Shown one piece after another: positions 1 through 9,000 of a stretch of 17,570 nt of DNA. The notes beneath the pieces were generated by a model that searched no databases, was not told the origin of the DNA, and was given only the letters and a program-made list of their open reading frames with translations. A program made the position numbers and the translations under genes. Position 1 is the first letter of the stretch, and every line of letters begins with the position of its first letter. Origin of the DNA: Alphaproteobacteria bacterium (lineage in GTDB: Bacteria > Pseudomonadota > Alphaproteobacteria > UBA3830); assembly GCA_025998595.1 (NCBI GenBank), contig BNWE01000020.1, positions 1-17,570 on the forward strand, in the 5' to 3' direction.

Positions 1-1023
1 GGAGAGGAATCTGCAGAGCAGATATGTCTTCGGGCATCAAGACTGGGAGCCAGCGATTCCGAAGTAAAATTAGCCTGTGAAACGGATGTGGAACTCATAA
101 TAAAATCACTGGATTCCGACATAGATTTTCTGGTAATTGATTCAATTCAGACTCTTCACAGCCCGATGGTTGAATCAACTCCAGGAACCATAACGCAGGT
201 GCGAGCTAGCGCCTACGAGCTGATAAACTTCGCCAAAACCTCTGGAACTACAGTGTTTTTGGTTGGGCATGTAACAAAAGACGGAGCCATAGCTGGTCCA
301 AAGGTATTGGAGCACATGGTGGATACTGTTTTATATTTCGAAGGAGAGCGGGGGAGTGCATATCGAATTCTTAGATCAGTGAAAAACAGATACGGTCCCT
401 GCGATGAGCTCGGCATATTTGATATGCAACAGTATGGATTAGTGAGTGTTAGCAATCCTTCTGTAATATTTCTAACCCAAAGAGATGAATCCATTCCCGG
501 AACCACAGTGTTTTCTGGCATAGAGGGAACCAGACCAATTCTTGTGGAGGTGCAAGCACTTGTATCCAAGAGCTACTTTGCAGCTCCCAGAAGAACAGTC
601 GTTGGATGGGATCTAAATCGCCTTTTTATGATATTGGCGGTTTTGGAATCAAAATGCAAAATTTCATTTTCAGATAGAGACGTATATTTAAGCATTGCCG
701 GAGGCCTGAAGGTCTCTGAACCTGCCGGCGATTTGGCAGTCGCGCTCAGTCTGTTGTCCGCAAGAAATGGACAAGTAGTCGAGAACGGCACCTGTGCTTT
801 CGGAGAAATAGGGCTTACTGGAGAAATAAGATCCGTTTCCCGCTGTGCTGAACGCATAAAAGAAGCTGAAAAATTAGGTTTTAGTAATGTTATACTGCCA
901 TCTTCCAATAAATCCTCAAGAGAATATTCGGGAAATATGAAGTTAATTCCGGTCAGAACATTGCATGATTTAGTATCTGTGCTAACGATAAATAAGGTAG
1001 GAGAAGGAGAATATAATGGATAA
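1..1023 (+). CDS. radA: DNA repair protein RadA/Sms, 3' part (5' end outside window)
   Basis: RadA is a RecA-like ATPase that promotes branch migration and processing of recombination intermediates in the cytoplasm. The frame is open from base 1, so the gene begins upstream. About 340 codons are visible, against roughly 450 in the family, and the zinc finger and Walker A region are missing only because the window starts inside the gene. Visible hallmarks are the Walker B strand IDFLVIDSIQTLHS, the RadA-specific KNRYG motif (usual form KNRFG) at about bases 385-399, and a C-terminal Lon-protease-like domain containing VGWDLNRL and GEIGLTGEIRSV. An internal ATG at base 88 is not the true start, because RadA-like sequence precedes it. 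The 3' end overlaps cvpA by 8 bases, indicating translational coupling. The family assignment is very secure. Confidence 0.96.
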   Translation, partial: GEESAEQICLRASRLGASDSEVKLACETDVELIIKSLDSDIDFLVIDSIQTLHSPMVESTPGTITQVRASAYELINFAKTSGTTVFLVGHVTKDGAIAGPKVLEHMVDTVLYFEGERGSAYRILRSVKNRYGPCDELGIFDMQQYGLVSVSNPSVIFLTQRDESIPGTTVFSGIEGTRPILVEVQALVSKSYFAAPRRTVVGWDLNRLFMILAVLESKCKISFSDRDVYLSIAGGLKVSEPAGDLAVALSLLSARNGQVVENGTCAFGEIGLTGEIRSVSRCAERIKEAEKLGFSNVILPSSNKSSREYSGNMKLIPVRTLHDLVSVLTINKVGEGEYNG

Positions 1024-1606
1024 TTACTCATTTTTCAATGTATTAGACTATATATATATATTTATAATACTAGTGTCATGCGCCTTTGGATTAGCAAGCG
1101 GCTTCACGAAGGTAGTCCTAAGCGCGGCAACTTGGTATGGAAGCTTTCTCGTATCGACGGCGGTGTCTCCGCTGTTTTACGGAATGATGGACGGTTTTTT
1201 TAATAATAGAAGTATGGCTAGGGGGGCCGCTTCAGGTGTAGCCTATATAGTTGTACTAATAGTTATGCGACTATTGGTCAACTTCATCTCAGACGGAGTA
1301 AAACAGTCTGTTCTATCGGTAGTTGATAGAGCATTGGGGTTACTAATTGGATTTGTCCGGGGTATTTTTATACCAGCCTGTGTATGCGCCATATTCCTTT
1401 TGTTTGATATATCAAGAAGTAAATTCGATACCATAAAAAATTCTCGGGTATCCTCAATATTTTTAGATGCCATGGAAAATGTGGTTCCAAAAATCGAGAA
1501 AAAGAAAAATTCGAAGAAAAAACAGATCGAAGATGATTCGGAGGATGCAATAAAAGCATCAAAACCAAAAAACAAACAACGAAGAAAACATAATGCTAGA
1601 TTGTAA
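1016..1606 (+). CDS. cvpA: CvpA family inner-membrane protein
   Basis: This is a 196-residue membrane protein of the CvpA (colicin V production) family. Its biochemical role is not settled; members have been linked to colicin V export, envelope homeostasis and purF expression. Four hydrophobic segments can be read at about residues 10-32, 35-55, 70-92 and 105-128. The second half of the membrane domain carries the family-like pattern VDRALGLLIGFVRG. A very basic, Lys/Arg-rich tail of about 45 residues follows, with alternating acidic patches, and is probably cytoplasmic. The start at 1016 is supported by an AAGGAG at 1004-1009, six bases upstream and inside the end of radA; the two genes overlap by 8 bases and are surely one operon. 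The radA-cvpA order is common in Alphaproteobacteria, but purF, a frequent next gene, is absent here. Confidence 0.9.
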   Translation: MDNYSFFNVLDYIYIFIILVSCAFGLASGFTKVVLSAATWYGSFLVSTAVSPLFYGMMDGFFNNRSMARGAASGVAYIVVLIVMRLLVNFISDGVKQSVLSVVDRALGLLIGFVRGIFIPACVCAIFLLFDISRSKFDTIKNSRVSSIFLDAMENVVPKIEKKKNSKKKQIEDDSEDAIKASKPKNKQRRKHNARL

Positions 1607-1902
1607 ATGAAGGTGTGTCCAAGCTTAGACACACACTGAATTGGCTCATAACCATTAAGGTTACATACATGAATGGGCGCATAACTTCTTCGATGCGATT
1701 TCATAATACAACTCCGTCTCTTCAAGTATGAAGTCAACATCGATTGTAAAAGCATCATATCCAAAGAAAACCTCATCAAGCAACGCTAAGAAAATAAAAA
1801 ATGATTTTGTTGATAATTTTAAATAAAAACGCTCGTGGTATCCGTTGACTTATATGTCGTTTTTGGTGCACCATTGATGTATGTCGCTAGGAGATGAGTT
1901 GT
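1607..1902. other. Intergenic spacer between cvpA and the chpT-like gene
   Basis: This spacer of about 296 bases carries no recognisable gene. It holds the stem-loop at 1613-1634, a short AT-rich reading frame at 1728-1826 (32 codons, Lys/Ser-rich, no ribosome binding site seen), a TTGACT hexamer at 1845-1850, and the 7-mer TATGTCG at 1853 and 1880, with a third copy at 1902 over the start codon of the next gene. A 10-mer, TAAAAGCATC at 1747-1756, repeats one in the tail of cvpA (1551-1560). Nothing here can be assigned a function from sequence alone. Confidence 0.4.
1613..1634 (+). terminator. Stem-loop just after cvpA, possible transcription terminator
   Basis: GTGTGTC (1613-1619) pairs perfectly with GACACAC (1628-1634) around an 8-base loop, starting seven bases after the cvpA stop codon. 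The position suits the end of the radA-cvpA operon. No run of T follows the stem, so it may be a weak terminator, an mRNA 3'-end stabiliser, or part of an old insertion end. Confidence 0.4.
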
Positions 1903-2475
1903 ATGTCGTCGGAAAATATGTTGATAGCTAGGGTGTGTCATGATTTGATAACACCGTTTAATGCAATTAATCTTGGTCTCGAGGCTTTCGAGATGTCGTC
2001 AGACATGTCTTTGATAGAAAATATAAAAGAAAGCACAAATAAAGCAAACGCAATTTTGAAGTTCACAAGGGAGCTGTTTTCTATAAAATCGGATACATTT
2101 TGCTATTCGGTTGGTGCATTAAAGAATTTAATATCCGATATATTGAAATTCAACAATATTTCGTTCTTTCTGGAATCAGATATCGATAGCATTCCCAATG
2201 TTGCAGGAAAAATAATCATGTATACGGCAATTGTTGCAAAAGAAATAATGCCGTTTGGTGGCATTGTAATATCACAGCTAAATGATTTATCCGGAGAAAT
2301 TATGACTCGCTGCGGTGGAAAAAACATATCGATACCTTCTGTAACTTTTAGTGGTGAATTAACCCACAGAAATATCATCAGGCACTGTCTACTTGAGCTA
2401 CTCTCAAAATCAGGGTTCGAATTAATTACCAAGCAGGATGGGGGAGATGTGATTATCATAGAAAGAATGACTTAG
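1903..2475 (+). CDS. chpT: ChpT-like histidine phosphotransferase
   Basis: This is a protein of about 190 residues resembling ChpT, the cytoplasmic histidine phosphotransferase that in Alphaproteobacteria passes phosphate from the hybrid kinase CckA to the regulators CtrA and CpdR. The clearest evidence is the N-terminal H-box, ARVCHDLITPFNAINLGLEA, in which the His of CHD is the expected phosphorylated residue (residue 13 from the start chosen here). It is followed by a second helix of a dimerisation hairpin and a C-terminal domain resembling a degenerate histidine-kinase ATPase fold without recognisable N, G1 or G2 boxes, as expected for ChpT. Two in-frame ATGs exist at 1894 and 1903. The second is preferred because GGAG at 1890-1893 lies 9 bases before it but abuts the first. 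The length fits the family. The gene stands alone after a spacer of nearly 300 bases. Confidence 0.8.
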   Translation: MSSENMLIARVCHDLITPFNAINLGLEAFEMSSDMSLIENIKESTNKANAILKFTRELFSIKSDTFCYSVGALKNLISDILKFNNISFFLESDIDSIPNVAGKIIMYTAIVAKEIMPFGGIVISQLNDLSGEIMTRCGGKNISIPSVTFSGELTHRNIIRHCLLELLSKSGFELITKQDGGDVIIIERMT

Positions 2476-2494
2476 TATTTGCGCAAGAATAAAA

Positions 2495-2806
2495 TTAAAC
2501 TTTTGGCGTCGGTGCAATGATGTAATTCCATTCGCCGTGAAATCCGATTTCAGTACGGTTAATAGCCTTGAATTCATCATCACTAACTCTAACTGAAAGT
2601 AGACAAAAGTTGTCATCACGCTTACAGATTACTTTCAAGTCTTTTGCGATTGTCGTATTGGCGATCAAATTGATGACGGCTTCGACGTCGCTCAGTGGCC
2701 TTCTCTGCCAATTTTTAGAGATAAAACAAAACAATCTATGTTCAATCTTGTTCCATTTTGACGTACCTGGCGGGAAATGTGAGACATGCACTTCAAGTGT
2801 AACAAC
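2495..2806 (-). pseudogene. ISAzo13-type transposase, C-terminal remnant
   Basis: The minus strand encodes about 100 residues matching the C-terminal end of ISAzo13-type transposases, including HFPPGTSKWNKIEHRLF near the start and FHGEWNY near the end. In complete elements these motifs are preceded by about 300 or more residues. Here the frame runs into a TAA stop at about 2814-2816, and the sequence further upstream on that strand is not recognisable as transposase in any frame. The conserved Glu of the IEHRLF motif, likely one of the catalytic acidic residues, is present, but the protein could not work alone. This is a dead fragment of an insertion sequence lying between chpT and the giant autotransporter gene. 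The assignment comes from remembered family motifs, not a search. Confidence 0.8.
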
Positions 2807-3072
2807 TCGTTACCGTTGAAGATAATACCAGCATACATCTCATAAGAAGCTGAAGCTCCTATTGTCTGATATGCTCGTACTGCCTGTGGTGCAACCACAA
2901 CGCGCAGCATACACTTCAGGCAGCAAAGCAGAAAACGCTCATATATCAGATATCGTCTGTACCACAGATGCTCCAATAAAAAATCAAGAATAAATCTTGC
3001 TTTAATCAAAAATTAAATATTTCTCGTTACAGTTGATTATTGGTGCTCTTTATTTAAGTTATTGGTGTAACG
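2807..3072. other. Non-coding stretch upstream of the autotransporter, decayed mobile DNA
   Basis: No convincing gene was found in these 266 bases. A minus-strand open frame at 2692-3009 overlaps the transposase remnant in the wrong frame and resembles nothing recognised. The stretch contains a near-perfect 14-base direct repeat (CTCGTTACCGTTGA at 2806-2819 and CTCGTTACAGTTGA at 3023-3036, one mismatch) bracketing about 203 bases, and a small hairpin, TGTGGT-GCA-ACCACA, at about 2884-2898. It must also carry the promoter for the gene at 3073, but no good -35/-10 pair stands out. Confidence 0.35.
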
Positions 3073-6000
3073 ATGAGCTGCATATATTGCATTATCAGAG
3101 ACTTTTTAGAACAAATGAAGATAATACTCGGAGCAAAACTACGAGACCGAGTTTTTTTTCGTATTCTATCCGTAGCGATATTTTCTGTGCTTTGTTTTTT
3201 AATATGGCACTCTCTTCTGGTATATGCTACAGACATTCCTGATGAAAGATTGATTCTAGCAACAGGCGACTCGGAAGGTGGATTAGATGCTAATGAGAAG
3301 GTGATTCTGTACGATGGACTTGAGAACGAGAAATTAAAGGTTGATAAAACAGATGGTGGCGGTGGTAAATGGACCGGTAGCGGCACCGATAGAACACCAA
3401 CAGCAACTGTGTTTACAATCGGCTATGAGGATAATACCATCTCCACTAGTCCATATACTGCAACACTTAAAAAGAAATCCGGAGATATCAATACAGTAAC
3501 GCTTTCGTTTAAGACAGATAAGAATATCAACGCAAATCATGCTAATAATAAAGACGTTACAAATCTTGGTGAGCTTACCGGTTCTACGACTCACAGCATT
3601 GATTTTCCAGTTCCAAGTAAGATTTATACGATAGGCGGTCAGATCATTAGCACTTCGCCTGCTCGCAGCTTTTTCTTCGGAAAAAATCTAAACATATATG
3701 CAATGCACTCCGGTGATAATAGTGGGTTTGATCCTTCTGCGGGCAATACGTCATACCAGACCAAACTAAGTAGTAATGCTTCTGGAAAAGTCGCATGGAA
3801 AAATGCTGGTACTTTCATCTTTAATGGTGGATTTGCTTCCGTAGAGACTTCAAATGGTGAAGCGCATTGGGCGAACTCTGGAAACATAATCTCTGCTTCC
3901 AACAAATGGATTTCACCGACATGGCCCAATGGAAACAACCTAAACGCATACGCGAATGGGGCAAGTGGAGCTGCCTGGCTCAATACCGGAACCATAAAAT
4001 CCACCCATTATGCTCATTTATATGCTGCATCAAAAAATTCTGGAAATGCAGTTTGGACTAATTATAACAGCGGGAATATCAAGCTAAGGCACGGTGGAAG
4101 TCTTCGCGCAATGTGCGGTGTATTAAACGACAATGGAACCGTAAAAACTACAGCACCAGGAAATGCAACGTGGTTAAATAAAACTGGAGGGAGAATAGAA
4201 TCTGCCTTCGACCATCTGGATACGTATGCACTTGCAACTGATGGACTAGCGTACTGGACCAATTGTGGCCCATTAAAGTCTGAGTTCACTCTTGACGCCC
4301 ATGCAGATGGAACAGAAGGAGCTACGTGGAAAAACTATTCTAGTATCGAAATTACTGATGATAGAAGTGATACCTACAACAGTCATCTTTATGCGAATTC
4401 TACCAAAGGTGCTTCGGAGTGGACGAACAATGGATTTATAACTTTTCTCGGAAGTGGCACGTGGGCACTTTCTTCTGATAGAGCATCTCTTGATAAGCAG
4501 CCAGATAAGCTTACGGCATATGCAAGTGGGGGAACAAACGCCCGTTGGACGAACAAAGGAACAATAACCATAGAAAAAGATGGCGTTGATATGCATGCGA
4601 ACTCAGGAAGCGGCTCTGCCGACTGGGTGAACGAAGGAGTCATAAATGTACGAAAAGATTTGGCTGATATGTATGCAGATTCAGCAAAAGGAGCATCGAC
4701 GTGGAAGAATATGAAAAGCATAGATATTGCCGGAAAGCTTACTGCCTACGCAAAAGGAAAAGATTCCGTAAATTGGACGAATGATGGGAGCATAATCGGA
4801 AGAAATCAAGCTGATATGTATGCATCTTCTACAACAGCAGTGGCGAAGTGGGCGAACGAAAAAAGCATAAATATCGTTTCCGGAAAGTTTACTGCCTACG
4901 CTGGTGGATACAACGCATTTTGGACGAACAACGGTAAACTAGGAATGGATGGAGGAGGGGATATCTATGCGCTCTCAACTAACCCAAACGCAGAAAATAA
5001 AACCATCTGGGAAAACAATGGCGTCCTGTATGCCAATGAAACTGTGCGGGCATTTGCACAGGGAAAGAATCACTCCTGGATAAATGGAAACAAGGCAAAG
5101 ATACCTGCAGAAGATAGAAATTATGTAAATGTAGATGATGGAAAGGCGAAGATATATGTAGACGGTGGACGCTTTGAAATTGGAGCATTTGATGCTAACC
5201 AAAAAGGAGATGATGCATACATTGATGAGTATGGAATAGCTAGATTGATGAATGGGAATTATGCACAAAACTATGGAACAATTGCTGTGCGCTCCAATCT
5301 TACAAATTCCAATACGCCGCAATCAATTATCCTCAGATCCGATCTTTATAACTATGGAACCGTTGATCTCAGTCAGGCCGGTTATCTGGATTTCAAAGAG
5401 CATAAGATTATAAACGGAATTTCTGGAATCGATCCGGATTTTGTGCCAAATGTTAGAGCAAACGAAGAATCTAATGATAAAAAGTATGGAACAAAGAATA
5501 ATTTTGGTGAAGAGAATGAGATTTCTACTGAAAACCCAAAATATTATAAAAATGCCGCCTGTCATGACCTGTATGATGAAGACTTTAGAAAGTTTTGTTA
5601 TGTGGATATAAAGGATTTTCAGCATGAATTCGATATTAAGCTTCGGGGAAATGTAAGCATAAATAATCTTGGAGATATTGTTAGGGGAGTTAAGGATCAA
5701 CGTTCTTCCACTGCCAATCATGGGAGTCCTGATGCGTTCGGCAATTATGATGCTCTGAAAAATAGTTTTGGGCCTTCTGACATTGATGAATTTGGTAATA
5801 TAAAGAAGGAGTCGTTAGATCGTACACTAGTTGAACTTGGAGTTATTGTACCTGGAATTCCAAAATACGATCAGGTAACGGTTGTTCCTCTGGGTATCAG
5901 CAGTAGGCAGGTACCACCGATGAATATAAAAGGCGTCAATGGTTACTATGCGTATTATGACGCCGACGGTAAGATTTTTTATGCGTCCGATAACATCATT

Positions 6001-9000
6001 CCTGGTAACAACTACATCTATAGACGTGAGGACTCAATGGGAAGGGGGTTGGACGATCATGACCACTGGGTTGACCGCGCCATCTATGTAGGACTAGAAG
6101 AAGATAAGGGCAAGGGACCAACCGAACGAAGTGAGATAATAGTCAATCTGGTTAATAGAGAAAACCGTGGTACTATGGATTCACTGCTGGCGACAGCGCG
6201 TAATTATGCGTCAGTAACTGCGCTAGGTGCATTAAACAGATTGACTGCTGATATAATTAAGAATATTGGTGAAGCACAAACTGCTAGCAACATATATGCA
6301 AACCTTAACGCTGCCAAGAGCTTTTTTTCTGATATCACAACCGCTTCTACAGCGAACGATGTCCATGGACATTTTGCAGATGCCATCCAAAAAATCGAAG
6401 CAACTAGCGATGTAATTGAACCGCTTAACATTGTAAAGAATGCTATCAATAGTGCTAAAACTACCAATACTCAACTGGAAAGTATTTGGGAATACCTAAA
6501 TGATGGAAAAAAGCTAGCTAGAAAAGCACTTTTGGACTGTGATCCACTTAGAACTGATGTAGATAGTCTTCTTCCGGCGAATATGGACGTGAACGATGCT
6601 CTTGGAATCGCCAAAGAAAACGTGAGAAATACAATAACAAACAGCAGCGACGCAAAAATAGCTAAATATAATGCTGCACTCAATATTCTTAGCGATGAAT
6701 GTAAGACAATCGCCGGCAGTGCTTTTACCAAAGCAAAAGCAGAATTCAATGCTTATGCAAACAGCCATGCCGGTACGATTGTAAATGATGCTAAAAAAGC
6801 GATATCTATTGGGAGAGATATGGCAACTGACGATACCGTCAAAAGGCAGCTGGACGCTATCATAAAAACCGTAAACGACAAAGCAACAGCCATACAAGCG
6901 TTTGAAAATGCAGGAGCTCTGATTTATGGTACTAATAACATCGATGGTTTTAGTGCGATCTCAACAATAGACGCTACAATAGGTGCGCTTGGTTCCAATA
7001 GTTTCGGTGGAACTTTGGAGATATTAAAGAAAATCGGCGATAGCAACTCTACCTTAATATCAGATGCGTTTACAGCATGTGCAGATGATACCCTTACTGC
7101 TCCACTTACAAGTGATGTTACATATGTCGGAGCCATCAACGTTGCAAAAAAAACCATAGAAGAAAAAAAGCTAGAGCACGTTAGGGCGAGAGAGCAATCT
7201 GATATTATAGATTATCTGTTGGATCCAAACAAACTTGCGATAAGAGCACTTTCGGAAGCTAAGGAAATGATTACTTCTATAGTATCAGAACCTAATGCGG
7301 CAGGAGCAACTCTTCTCGGACTTGATCTAGACAATTCTAATGTAGCAAGATCAATTGTAGCTGACAGCTTGAATAATGCAAAAGTAGCCATGAGAGATCT
7401 AGAAGGTGGTGTTGCCTTCAATCTACGCAAATACGGAGCAGAAGCTTATAAGGCATTTTCGACGCGTCCAGATGGAGTAGAGAATATCACCGGAAGTGAC
7501 GCCGCTGGTAACGCTGCTGCTGCCGTCTATGTCGAGCAAGCCAATGATGAACTTAAAAAGCTGGAAAATATTACCGATAATACTTCAGAACATGACGTCT
7601 TCCAAATCCTCTCGACAGCGACTGCAGCTCTTCACGCGGCTCCTGAAGAAACTGGTATCAGTGAGGAATCAAGGGAGAAAATCAATAGCTATCTGGCCAT
7701 AGTCAAGAATATTCATGTGAATTTGGAGCATAATTTGGCATTCAATGGAGGCATTTACAGCATAGCTGGATATAAAACTGGATACGTAAACTACGACAAA
7801 TTCGACGACTCGAATGCCGGCAGCTACATCGGAGACGTGGAAGATGTTTCCAAAAGAGTAATTATCAATCAATTCGCTAAAGACTATGACGTTACTTATA
7901 CAAACGGCAAGTACAATACGGAAGAAGATGGTGGTAATAGGTTCAAGAAGGGCGTCGATTACATATACTATGCTGGAAATAATTCTTGGTACAACGGTAT
8001 CTTCAATCTCAATGGTGGAGGTCTTCAGACAACAGATGCTAATGGCCAAATAACAAAGTATGGCACGGTAGCGGAATTCTCTCCAAACAGTGCGCTGTTC
8101 GGTGGAGATATCAATGCCGAAGACGGAGCGCAAATCATATGGCACGGAGGTGCTAAGAATCCAAACAATAGGCCTACTATAACTTTGTACAGGAATTCAG
8201 ATCTGATGTTTGACTTTCCTCTGGGCAGAAACAGCATATTCTCCGAGTATGCAACTATAAAATCTGATCCACACAAAGACCAGAACAAAGCTGACACTGT
8301 ATCTGCTAGCGATAGCTACTTCCATCCAGCTTCGGTTCATCTGAATAAAGGTACCCTCTATATTAAAGGTGATAATTCCGGATTTATGGGGGACATCTAT
8401 GCTGAGGACAAGGCGAAATTTATCGTCAAGAGTCGGCGTAACGGAATTAAGGTGGTAAATGGCGTTGGAGAAAGTGGCGGCGTCGTCGTACCGTGGATTA
8501 ATCCGAACGGCTATATATATCAGGGAATAATGTTCGGTGGAACTCTTCGTCTCGAGGATGAGAATCAAATAGCAACCGTAGAAACCAGCGAAACAATGAA
8601 GTCTACTTTAGCGGTTCCTCGTGGAACTCTGCAGATAGATGCAATTACCAGCAATTCGGAGGAAGCGCCAAAGAAAAAAGTCCATGACCTGATAATTGGT
8701 GGAGCAAAAAAGGAAAATGCGAGTAGTAACGATATATATGGCGCCTATGCTCGATGTTTCGTGAACTTCTCGGGAGCTGATCTGGGAGCAAAGAATGAAG
8801 AAGGCTCTGATGACGGAAAAATAGACGTCATAGGAAAAAGAAGCGTTCTAAAAGTTCGAGAAGATACAAGAATTAACAATCTCACGGTCGATGGCGGAGT
8901 TCTAAGACTAAGGCCGACCGCAGAATATAAAGGTATCAATGATACTAATCCAAAACTGATGCTTACTGGATTAACGAAATTTGGTTCAACTCTTGAGACA

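Noticed and set aside
573..1031. Minus-strand 152-codon frame opposite radA
   Set aside because: It is a shadow of a highly conserved plus-strand gene with no independent coding evidence.
1728..1826. A 32-codon Lys/Ser-rich frame between cvpA and chpT
   Set aside because: There is no ribosome binding site and the composition is low-complexity; kept only as a note about a possible cvpA-tail echo.
1845..1873. TTGACT as a -35 box for chpT
   Set aside because: No acceptable -10 hexamer lies at the normal 16-18 base spacing.
2692..3009. A 105-codon minus-strand frame
   Set aside because: It overlaps the transposase remnant in a different frame, resembles no family I know, and is probably chance openness in decayed mobile DNA.
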